Below, in pieces: positions 1-5,819 of a stretch of DNA of 9,569 nucleotides. The position numbers and the translations under genes are program-made. This stretch comes from DATNNN01 sp035601815 (lineage in GTDB: Bacteria > Pseudomonadota > Alphaproteobacteria > Rhizobiales > Xanthobacteraceae), in assembly GCA_035601815.1 (NCBI GenBank), contig DATNNN010000257.1, positions 1 through 9,569 of the forward strand. The letters run 5' to 3'. The notes under the pieces are model-generated. The model worked only from the letters and a program-made list of their open reading frames with translations, was not told the DNA's origin and made no database searches. Each line of letters opens with the position of its first letter. The stretch's first letter is position 1.

Positions 1-659
1 CGATCGTAGATGAATTTCGCCGGCTCGAGCTTGTTCTTGACGGAGAATGCCGGTGCCACGTTGTCCTTCGCCGCGAAGGAACCGAACATGTGGCAGGCGC
101 GGATGCGCATTTCGAGGATTACCGGCGTGCGCGACGCTTCCGATAGCTCGAAGCCCTTTTCCACCATTTGCACGACGGTCGGAAGCTGCGGTCGCGGGTC
201 GATCAGCCACAGCGAGGACTTGAGCGCGACCGCGTGGGTGCGCTCCAAGATCACGCTGGCGCCTTCGCCGTAGTCCTCGCCGACGATGATCAGCGCGCCA
301 CCGACCACCCCCGCCGAGGCGAGGTTCGACAGCGCATCGGACGCGACGTTGGTGCCGACGATCGACTTCCAGGTCACCGCGCCGCGCAGCGGGTAATTGA
401 TCGAGGCGGCGAGCATGGCGGCCGCCGCGGCTTCGTTGGTGCAGGTTTCCAGGTGCACGCCGAGTTCGCCGAGCAGGTCGGACGACTGCACCAGCACGTC
501 GAGCAGATGGCTGACCGGCGCGCCCTGATAACCGCCGACATAGGCGACGCCGGACTGCAGGAGTGCCTTGGTCACCGCCAGGATGCCTTCGCCGTGGAAG
601 GTGTCGCCCTCGCCGAGACGCAGGCTTTCGATTTCCTTGAGGAACGAGATTTCAGCCAT
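1..659 (-). CDS. iorA: Indolepyruvate:ferredoxin oxidoreductase alpha subunit, N-terminal part (runs off left edge)
   Basis: Translating the minus strand from the ATG at 659 gives an uninterrupted 219-residue reading frame to the edge, so this is the N-terminal third of a protein usually about 700 residues long. It matches the pyruvate:ferredoxin-oxidoreductase domain I of IorA-type enzymes: GGYQGAPVSHLLDVL at 42-56, the conserved Asn-Glu (N75-E76) in LETCTNEAAAAAML, then GTNVASDAL at 102-110 and VGEDYGEGAS at 126-135. The equivalent Glu activates thiamine diphosphate in this family. IorAB oxidatively decarboxylates aryl-2-oxoacids (indolepyruvate, phenylpyruvate) to aryl-acetyl-CoA in the cytoplasm with ferredoxin as acceptor. 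The Fe-S and TPP C-terminal parts and iorB are not visible. The start lies 3 bp after the marR stop with only a weak GGGTG-like ribosome site, suggesting translational coupling. The family is clear; the exact substrate is inference. A broader 2-oxoacid oxidoreductase is the main alternative. Confidence 0.85.
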   Translation of the reverse strand, partial: MAEISFLKEIESLRLGEGDTFHGEGILAVTKALLQSGVAYVGGYQGAPVSHLLDVLVQSSDLLGELGVHLETCTNEAAAAAMLAASINYPLRGAVTWKSIVGTNVASDALSNLASAGVVGGALIIVGEDYGEGASVILERTHAVALKSSLWLIDPRPQLPTVVQMVEKGFELSEASRTPVILEMRIRACHMFGSFAAKDNVAPAFSVKNKLEPAKFIYD

Positions 660-662
660 GGC

Positions 663-1172
663 TCACCCGAGCTCGCTCATCAATTTGCGCAGGATGCGCA
701 AAAATCTCTTGCGGTCGCGGAGCCCAATGACCCGGTCGAGATTGCGCTCGTGCCGCTCCGCGCACTGCGTGAGCTTGCGCAGCATGTCATCGCCGCTTTT
801 GGTAAGCGCCAGGTGATAGCTGCGCCGGTCGTGCTTCGGTCGGGTGCGCGAGATCAGGCCGCGGCGCTCGAGATCGTTGAGTGCGGGGGTGAGGGTGGAT
901 TTGTCGCGACCGTTTGCCCGGCTGAGCGCCGTCTGGCTGATGCCTGGGTTGCGGCCGATCAGCGTGAGCAGCGCGAAGCGCCCCGGGCGAAGATCGACGT
1001 CCTCAGTTTCGCGGGCAAAGGCCTGGAAGGACGCGGTCTGCGCCAGGCGCAGATGAAAACCGACCCATTCGGCGAGCGGGCCGTAGTCGATCAGCTCTGC
1101 CGGCGCCACGCGCGTTTCGCGGGCCGCCTCCGCGGCGGCGGGCTCGCGCGATAGAAAATTGAATTGCGCCAC
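663..1172 (-). CDS. MarR-family transcriptional regulator
   Basis: This is a 169-residue cytoplasmic regulator with a winged helix-turn-helix at about residues 63-130. The recognition helix region is GRDKSTLTPALNDLERRGLI (88-107), and the wing carries the family Asp-Arg-Arg (115-117) in KHDRRSYHLALTKSG. The N- and C-terminal helices would form the dimer interface. The frame could be extended to a TTG at 1229, but the GTG at 1172 is preferred because GGGAGG (complement of 1179-1184) lies 6 bases upstream of it. From the GTG the length is typical for MarR. The gene is directly followed by iorA, 3 bp apart, and is divergent from the TRAP genes. MarR proteins usually repress their own and a divergent operon and release DNA on binding an aromatic or phenolic ligand. 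That role is inferred here from the layout and from the inverted repeat at 1243-1266. Confidence 0.88.
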   Translation of the reverse strand: MAQFNFLSREPAAAEAARETRVAPAELIDYGPLAEWVGFHLRLAQTASFQAFARETEDVDLRPGRFALLTLIGRNPGISQTALSRANGRDKSTLTPALNDLERRGLISRTRPKHDRRSYHLALTKSGDDMLRKLTQCAERHERNLDRVIGLRDRKRFLRILRKLMSELG

Positions 1173-1178
1173 GTTTTG

Positions 1179-1184
1179 CCTCCC
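1179..1184 (-). promoter_or_regulatory. Ribosome binding site deciding a GTG start for marR
   Basis: The complement reads GGGAGG, 6 bases ahead of the GTG at 1172. No comparable Shine-Dalgarno sequence was noted before the TTG at 1229, so this site decides the start. Confidence 0.7.
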
Positions 1185-1242
1185 ACCGGCCGCGGTTGCC
1201 CACCGCGCGCGTTTTTGGTCTCGCCGCAACGGCCACGTCCGA

Positions 1243-1266
1243 CAATAGTTTTATATCCGACTATTG
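1243..1266. promoter_or_regulatory. Candidate MarR operator (CAATAGT-N10-ACTATTG)
   Basis: A perfect 7-bp inverted repeat, CAATAGT at 1243-1249 and ACTATTG at 1260-1266, is separated by 10 bp in the divergent region between marR and dctP. Size and symmetry fit a MarR dimer site. It covers the -10-like TATAAA of the putative marR promoter and abuts the -35-like TTTACA facing dctP, so one bound dimer could block both directions. The repeat is seen directly; that the neighbouring MarR protein binds it is inference. Confidence 0.6.
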
Positions 1267-1276
1267 CTCTTTACAA
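1250..1276 (-). promoter_or_regulatory. Putative sigma70 promoter for marR-iorA
   Basis: On the minus strand TTGTAA (complement of 1271-1276) is followed after 15 bp by TATAAA (complement of 1250-1255). The spacing is shorter than ideal, and TAAAAC two bases on gives 17 bp. The -10-like element is inside the inverted repeat, as expected for autorepression. No transcription start evidence exists here. Confidence 0.35.
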
Positions 1277-1299
1277 CCGAGCGGACATGAGGCTCAATA
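1270..1299 (+). promoter_or_regulatory. Putative weak promoter for dctPQM
   Basis: TTTACA at 1270-1275 and TCAATA at 1294-1299 are 18 bp apart and face the TRAP operon. They are only moderate matches to sigma70 boxes. The position, immediately downstream of the inverted repeat, makes control by the same repressor plausible. Confidence 0.3.
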
Positions 1300-1320
1300 A
1301 CCGCACGAATAAAAACAAAT

Positions 1321-1340
1321 ATCGGCCGGAATGGCCTGAT
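1321..1340 (+). other. Small hairpin in the dctP leader
   Basis: ATCGGCC at 1321-1327 can pair with GGCC-T-GAT at 1333-1340, giving a 7-bp stem with one bulged base and a 5-base loop. It ends 12 bases before the strong Shine-Dalgarno sequence at 1353-1359. It may stabilise the leader, or be incidental. Confidence 0.25.
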
Positions 1341-1365
1341 TGAGGAAGAAACAAGGAGGAGGACG

Positions 1366-2418
1366 ATGCAGAGGCATCCGACCGGATTTGCTTTGCGAGC
1401 GGCCGTGGCCGTTTCCGCCGTGCTGGCAGCGAGCCTTTGCGTCGTGACGACCGCGGGGGCGCAGGAGAAAACCTTCGAGCTCAAGCTCGCCCATTGGGTG
1501 CCGCCGTCGCACCCCTTGCAGAAGGCGCTTGAAGAGTGGGGCGCCTCGGTCGAGAAGACGTCGAACGGGACGATCAAGTACAAGGTTTATCCGTCGCAGC
1601 AGCTCGGCAAGGCGTTCGACCACTACGACTTGGCGCGCGACGGCATTGCCGACCTCACCTACGTCAACCCCGGTTATCAGCCCGGGCGTTTCCCCATCAT
1701 CGCGGCCGGCGAATTGCCGTTCCTGATCTCCAACGCCAAGAGCGGCTCGCAGGCGCTCGACGCTTGGTACCGCAAATACGCGGCGGCAGAGATGAAGGAC
1801 GTGAAATTTTGCCTCGCCTTCCTGCATGATCCCGGCACGTTCCACTCGAGATCCAAGAAAATCCTCGTGCCCGCCGACATCAAGGGCATGAAGATCAGGC
1901 CCGCGCACGCCACGATCGCAACCTGGGTGACCCAGCTCGGCGGCACCAATGTGCAGGCCAGCGCCCCGGAAGTGCGCGACATTCTCGAGAAGGGTGTGGC
2001 CGACGCTGTCACCTTCCCGTGGGGCTCGGTGCCGCTGTTCGGCATCGACAAGGTCACCAAGTATCACATGGACGCTCCGCTCTACGTCACGACCTTCGCC
2101 TTCGTGTTCAACATGGCGAAGTACAACGAGATGTCGCCGGCGCAGAAGAAGGTGATCGACGACCATTGCACCAACGCATGGGCACTGAAGGTCGCCAACC
2201 CGTGGGCCGACTTCGAGCATAACGGCATCGCTACGCTGAAGTCGTTAGCGGGTCATGAGGTCTACACGCTCTCGAACGAGCAGCTCGCCGAATGGCGTAA
2301 GGCGGCTGAGCCGTTGGAAAAGGCCTGGGCCGATAACGTACGCAAGGCGGGTGGCAATCCCGACCAGATCATGAACGAGCTAAAGGACCAGCTCTCCAAG
2401 CTCAGCGCGGCCTATTGA
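1366..2418 (+). CDS. dctP: TRAP transporter periplasmic substrate-binding protein, DctP family
   Basis: This 350-residue protein has a Sec signal peptide: a charged start, a hydrophobic core around residues 10-30 and a probable cleavage after AGA (30-32), before QEK. The mature protein has the usual DctP length and opens with the family-typical LKLAHWVPPSHP (39-50). It continues with YPSQQLGKAFDHYDLARDGI (75-94) and with GMKIRP (174-179), where Arg178 is the family position that normally salt-bridges the substrate carboxylate. It should bind a carboxylated solute in the periplasm and deliver it to DctQM. The start is supported by AAGGAGG at 1353-1359, 6 bases before the ATG. It is the first gene of dctPQM and divergent from marR-iorA, so an aromatic or 2-oxo acid ligand is a reasonable guess. 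TRAP binding proteins for aromatic acids are known, for example TarP in Rhodopseudomonas palustris. The sequence alone does not fix the ligand. Confidence 0.92.
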   Translation: MQRHPTGFALRAAVAVSAVLAASLCVVTTAGAQEKTFELKLAHWVPPSHPLQKALEEWGASVEKTSNGTIKYKVYPSQQLGKAFDHYDLARDGIADLTYVNPGYQPGRFPIIAAGELPFLISNAKSGSQALDAWYRKYAAAEMKDVKFCLAFLHDPGTFHSRSKKILVPADIKGMKIRPAHATIATWVTQLGGTNVQASAPEVRDILEKGVADAVTFPWGSVPLFGIDKVTKYHMDAPLYVTTFAFVFNMAKYNEMSPAQKKVIDDHCTNAWALKVANPWADFEHNGIATLKSLAGHEVYTLSNEQLAEWRKAAEPLEKAWADNVRKAGGNPDQIMNELKDQLSKLSAAY

Positions 2419-2420
2419 CG

Positions 2421-2434
2421 GCCGCTTCGGCGGC
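2421..2434 (+). other. UUCG tetraloop hairpin after dctP
   Basis: GCCGC (2421-2425), loop TTCG, GCGGC (2430-2434) starts 3 bases after the dctP stop codon. UUCG loops closed by C-G are exceptionally stable. No T-run follows, so this is more likely a 3' end stabiliser of dctP mRNA, or a partial attenuator, than a full intrinsic terminator. Confidence 0.5.
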
Positions 2435-2443
2435 AATAAAGCG

Positions 2444-2471
2444 ACGGCGGCGAGAGGTTCCTCGCCGCTGT
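2444..2471 (+). other. Intercistronic stem-loop between dctP and dctQ
   Basis: An 11-bp stem, 2444-2454 with 2461-2471 including one G-T pair and a perfect GCGGCGAG/CTCGCCGC core, has a 6-base loop. No T-run follows. With the preceding tetraloop it makes two tandem hairpins in a 105-bp gap. Such hairpins commonly protect the upstream binding-protein message and lower expression of the membrane subunits. That function is inferred. Confidence 0.5.
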
Positions 2472-2523
2472 CCGGTATTGAGCGTCGCAACAGGCGGCCT
2501 GCCGGCGATTCAAAGGCGAAGCC

Positions 2524-3036
2524 ATGTCGGCCAAATTCATGGACCGCTTCATCGATTCGATTGAATGGGTGGCGGCGATTTTCGTCGGTGTCGTTGCTGC
2601 CGACATCTTCATTTCTGTCCTGTTGCGATATCTCTTCAGCTACACGATCCCGGATTCCTACGATTTCGGCCAGCAGTTGCTCGGCATTCTGATCTTCTGG
2701 GGCATCGCCGCGACGAGCTATCGCGGCACCCACATCACCGTCGATCTGATCTGGGCGAATGTCGGACCCGCTTACCAGCGCGCGATCGACATCTTCGCAA
2801 CCCTGGTGCTCCTCTTTGTGGTGCTCGTGCAGACCTACACGTTGTTCGACAAGGTGGTGAGCACGCGCGACGCCAATCTGCTCACGTTCGACCTGCGTCT
2901 GCCGGTCTGGCCATTTTTCGCGCTCGCCTGGATCGGCGACGTGGCGGCGGTGCTGCTGATCGTAGTGCGTACCTATCGGCTGATCTTCCATCCGGAATTG
3001 ATCAAGCGCGACCCGATGGTGAAACCGGTCGAGTGA
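2524..3036 (+). CDS. dctQ: TRAP transporter small permease, DctQ family
   Basis: This 170-residue inner-membrane protein has four predicted membrane segments at about 13-35, 48-66, 86-107 and 127-150, the standard DctQ layout. The family stretch between segments 1 and 2 is present (LLRYLFSYTIPDSYDFGQQ, 33-51), followed after segment 2 by YRGTHITVDLIW (66-77), with the conserved Arg and the His-Ile-x-Val-Asp pattern. DctQ packs against DctM and forms the docking surface for the loaded binding protein. The ribosome site is weak (AAGGCGA upstream of 2524), consistent with lower expression than dctP. dctM follows 11 bp after the stop, so the two membrane subunits are clearly co-transcribed. The length is normal and nothing is broken. 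Confidence 0.92.
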   Translation: MSAKFMDRFIDSIEWVAAIFVGVVAADIFISVLLRYLFSYTIPDSYDFGQQLLGILIFWGIAATSYRGTHITVDLIWANVGPAYQRAIDIFATLVLLFVVLVQTYTLFDKVVSTRDANLLTFDLRLPVWPFFALAWIGDVAAVLLIVVRTYRLIFHPELIKRDPMVKPVE

Positions 3037-3047
3037 GATGAGCTGAA

Positions 3048-4346
3048 ATGAGCACCGACGCCGTCGCCATCACCGGGTTCGTCGTTCTGTTCGCGCTGAT
3101 GCTGTTGCGCGTTCCGGTCGGCATGGCGATGGGGTTGGTCGGCGTCAGCGGCTTTGCCTATCTCAGCGGCGGCGGGCCTGCGCTCAAGATCGTCGGCCAT
3201 ACGACGATGCGGACGGTGACCGACTTCAATTACGCGGTCATTCCGCTGTTCCTGCTCATGGGCTCGTTTGCGACGACCTCCGGCATGAGCCGCGAGCTCT
3301 TCCGCGCCGCCAACGCATTCATCGGACACCTCAAGGGCGGGCTCGGCATCGCAACGGTCGCCGCCTGCGGCGGCTTTGCCGCGATCTGCGGCTCGTCGGT
3401 CGCGACGGCGGCGACGTTTTCGCGCGTCGCCTACCCGGAAATGCGCCGTTACGGCTATCCGCAAAGCTTTGCCACCGGTGTCATCGCCGCCGGCGGCACG
3501 CTCGGCATCATGATTCCACCGTCCACCGTATTCGCGGTCTACGGGCTGATCACCGAGCAGGATGTCGGCAAGCTGTTCATTGCCGGCATCGTCCCCGGCA
3601 TCCTCGCCGTCTCGATGTATATGGCGACGATCACGCTGATCGGCCTCATTCGGCCGGATTTTTTGCCGGCCGGGCCCCGCAGCAATTGGCCGGAGCGCCT
3701 CGCGGCGATGCGCAACATTTGGGCGACGCTCTTGCTCTTCGCCTTCGTGATCGGCGGCCTCTACGGCGGTCTGTTCACCGCGACCGAAGCCGCCGGCGCC
3801 GGCGCCGGCGGCGCTTTCATCATCGGCGTTCTACGCGGCCGGCTGTCGCGCGCCGATATCCTTCGCTCGTTGCTGGAAACGACGCGCACCACGGCCGCCG
3901 TGTTCACCGTGCTGATTGGCGCGCTGCTATTTGGCTATTTCCTGACCGTGACGCAGACGCCGCAAAAGGTCACCGAGTTTCTCACTGGGCTCGGCATCGG
4001 CCGCCACGGCGTGCTGGCGGTGATCATGGTCATGTATCTCGTGCTCGGCTGCCTGATGGATGCGCTGGCCATGATCATTCTGACCGTGCCCATCGTCTTC
4101 CCGGTCATCAAGCAGCTCGGCTTCGACCCGATCTGGTTCGGCGTCATCATCGTGATGACGGTCGAGCTCGGCCTCATTCATCCGCCAGTCGGCATGAATA
4201 TTTTTGTGATAAAAAGCGTAATCGAAGACGTGAAGATATCGACGATATTCTACGGCGTGCTGCCCTTCATCATCACCGACCTGATTCGGCTCGTGATCCT
4301 GATCGCATTCCCAATCATCGCGCTGTGGCTGCCGTCGCGGATGTAG
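3048..4346 (+). CDS. dctM: TRAP transporter large permease, DctM family
   Basis: This 432-residue protein is a sodium-coupled secondary transporter subunit that moves the solute across the inner membrane. It is hydrophobic throughout, consistent with about 12 membrane segments. Family hallmarks appear in order: RVPVGMAMGL (21-30), CGGFAAICGSSVATAATFSR (107-126, the first substrate/Na+ loop), GGTLGIMIPPSTVFAVYGL (149-167), TATEAAGAGAGGAF (244-257), GCLMDALAMIILTVPI (334-349) and LIHPPVGMNIFVIKS (376-390, the second-repeat hairpin motif). Length and motifs are intact, so the transporter should be functional. It starts 11 bp after dctQ. It ends facing livF with a single base between the two stop codons, leaving no room for a separate terminator. 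A 24-bp perfect GC palindrome lies inside the codons for the Ala/Gly run near residue 250. Confidence 0.95.
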   Translation: MSTDAVAITGFVVLFALMLLRVPVGMAMGLVGVSGFAYLSGGGPALKIVGHTTMRTVTDFNYAVIPLFLLMGSFATTSGMSRELFRAANAFIGHLKGGLGIATVAACGGFAAICGSSVATAATFSRVAYPEMRRYGYPQSFATGVIAAGGTLGIMIPPSTVFAVYGLITEQDVGKLFIAGIVPGILAVSMYMATITLIGLIRPDFLPAGPRSNWPERLAAMRNIWATLLLFAFVIGGLYGGLFTATEAAGAGAGGAFIIGVLRGRLSRADILRSLLETTRTTAAVFTVLIGALLFGYFLTVTQTPQKVTEFLTGLGIGRHGVLAVIMVMYLVLGCLMDALAMIILTVPIVFPVIKQLGFDPIWFGVIIVMTVELGLIHPPVGMNIFVIKSVIEDVKISTIFYGVLPFIITDLIRLVILIAFPIIALWLPSRM

Positions 4347-4347
4347 C

Positions 4348-5085
4348 TCACGCCTTCGGGACTGCGTTCGCCGGCGTCTTGCGGCCGCCGAGATAGGTTT
4401 CGATCACCGCCGCGTCGTAGCGCAGCCCGGACGCCGGCCCTTCGTCAATGATGCGACCCGTCTCGACGAGATAGGCGCGCTCGCCGATTTTCAGGGACTG
4501 AAGCGCGTTCTGCTCGACCAGCAGCACGCCGACGCCGCGGTCGGCAATCTTGCGAACGGTGCGGAACAGCTCCGATACCAGAACCGGCGAAAGACCCAGC
4601 GATGGCTCGTCAAGCAGCAAGTATGCGGGTTTGGCCATCAAGGCGCGGCCGATCGCGAGCATCTGCTGCTCGCCGCCGCTCATGGTCTCGGCCGCCTGCT
4701 TGCGGCGTTCGGCGAGTCGCGGAAACAGCCGGTAGACCGCGGCACAACGGTCGGCCACCTCGCGGGCGCCGCGGGCGACGAAGCCGCCGAGGGCGAGGTT
4801 GTCCTCCACCGACATGTCGGGAAACAGGCCGCGGTCCTGGGGCACGGTGGAAAGCCGGAGCGCCACGCGGCGGTGGGGCGGTTCGGCGGTGATGTCACGG
4901 CCGTCGAGCAGGATCCTGCCGGCGGTGGGCCGGACAAGCCCTGCGAGCGTCCGTACCAGCGTCGTTTTGCCGGCACCGTTCGCACCCAGCACGACGGTGA
5001 TCGAGCCGCGCTCAAGCTTGATTGAAATGTCGGAGAGCGCGACATGGCGGCCGTAGGAGACGGAAAGATTTTGCGCCTCGATCAT
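4348..5085 (-). CDS. livF: Branched-chain amino acid-type ABC transporter ATP-binding protein LivF
   Basis: This 245-residue cytoplasmic ATPase has Walker A GANGAGKTT (34-42), Q-loop Gln83 in VPQDRGLFPDMSVEDNLALG, canonical signature MSGGEQQ (135-141), Walker B YLLLDEPSLGLSP (155-167) and the LivF-typical VLLVEQNA (187-194), where Gln stands in the usual switch-histidine position. The length is normal, though the C-terminal tail after YLGG is slightly long. It would pair with LivG to energise the LivHM permease. Its ATG overlaps the LivG stop as ATGA, so translation is coupled. LivF-type systems import branched-chain amino acids but also amides, urea and aromatic acids, so the substrate is open. 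It is last in its operon and converges on dctM. Confidence 0.93.
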   Translation of the reverse strand: MIEAQNLSVSYGRHVALSDISIKLERGSITVVLGANGAGKTTLVRTLAGLVRPTAGRILLDGRDITAEPPHRRVALRLSTVPQDRGLFPDMSVEDNLALGGFVARGAREVADRCAAVYRLFPRLAERRKQAAETMSGGEQQMLAIGRALMAKPAYLLLDEPSLGLSPVLVSELFRTVRKIADRGVGVLLVEQNALQSLKIGERAYLVETGRIIDEGPASGLRYDAAVIETYLGGRKTPANAVPKA

Positions 5086-5819
5086 GCTTCCTCGCCCAGG
5101 TAAACGCGGATCACCTCGCGGTTGGCCAGCGTTTGCTCCGGCTCGCCCGTCGCGATCACCCGCCCGGCGTTCAATACGACGATACGGTCGCAGAGCGAGC
5201 GGATTGCATGCATCACGTGCTCGACCAGCACGATGGTAAGTCCTTCGTCCTTAAGCGAGCGCACCAAGACGATCGCCCGTTCGAGCTCGCTTGGATTGAG
5301 GCCGGCCAACCACTCGTCGAGCAGCAAGAGGTCGGGTGCGCAGGCCAGCGCCCGCGCGAGCTCCACCCGCTTCTGGTCGAAGTAGGTGAGGGAATCCGAG
5401 TAGGCGGCGGGGCTGGCTTCGAATCCGACCCGCTCCAGCAGCCGCTCGGCTTCGGCGCGCGCCGCATTGATGCGCAGCCGCCGGCGGCCATACATGGCGG
5501 CGACCGCCACGTTGTCGCGTGCGTCGAGCGCGTCGGGCATGCGCACGAGCTGAAAGGTGCCGGCGACGCCGGCACGGCATACGTATTCAGGGGCGCGGCG
5601 CGACAGCCGGCGCCCGTCCTTGTGCACTTCGCCGTAGCTCGGGTTGAGCCGGCCGGAGACTATGTTGAGGAGCGTGGTCTTGCCTGAGCCGTTGGGACCG
5701 ATCAAGCCGAAGATCTCCCCGCGCACGACGCGGAACGACACGCCGTCGAGCGCGGTCAGCCCGCCGAATCGGCGACCGACTGCGATCACTTCGAGGTGGG
5801 TGGAGGCGCCGTGGTTCAT
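5082..5819 (-). CDS. livG: Branched-chain amino acid-type ABC transporter ATP-binding protein LivG, with a degenerate signature motif
   Basis: This 245-residue ATPase partner of LivF has Walker A GPNGSGKTT (41-49), Q-loop Gln90 in GTFQLVRMPDALDARDNV, Walker B LLLLDEWLAGLNPSE (164-178) and switch histidine His201 in VLVEHVMHAIRSL. The GLNPSE tail after Walker B is LivG-like. The ABC signature is unusual: DSLTYFDQKRVELARAL (142-158) replaces the LSxGQ core with LTYFDQ, losing both the Ser and the Gly. The residue after the Walker B Glu is Trp rather than Pro. The catalytic Glu169 and His201 are kept, so this half could still hydrolyse ATP, while the other composite site would rely on the altered signature. 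Relaxed signatures occur in LivG relatives, so this is probably functional. Coupled by ATGA overlaps to both neighbours. Confidence 0.9.
   Translation of the reverse strand: MNHGASTHLEVIAVGRRFGGLTALDGVSFRVVRGEIFGLIGPNGSGKTTLLNIVSGRLNPSYGEVHKDGRRLSRRAPEYVCRAGVAGTFQLVRMPDALDARDNVAVAAMYGRRRLRINAARAEAERLLERVGFEASPAAYSDSLTYFDQKRVELARALACAPDLLLLDEWLAGLNPSELERAIVLVRSLKDEGLTIVLVEHVMHAIRSLCDRIVVLNAGRVIATGEPEQTLANREVIRVYLGEEA

Noticed and set aside
168..1154. Long plus-strand open frame (328 codons) opposite marR and iorA
   Set aside because: It overlaps two well-supported minus-strand genes in antisense, its translation is rich in Arg, His and Asp with no recognisable domain, and such frames are routine opposite GC-rich genes.
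1173..1229. N-terminal extension of marR to a TTG at 1229
   Set aside because: The extension adds an Arg-rich, non-conserved stretch, and GGGAGG six bases before the GTG at 1172 marks the better start.
1294..2220. Minus-strand frame of 308 codons opposite dctP
   Set aside because: It is antisense to a clear TRAP binding protein. It has Val/Arg/Gly/His-rich composition and no family match, so it is a codon-bias shadow.
2444..2471. Rho-independent terminator after dctP
   Set aside because: The stem is strong but no T-run follows, and dctQM must be transcribed with dctP; a processing or stabilising hairpin fits better.
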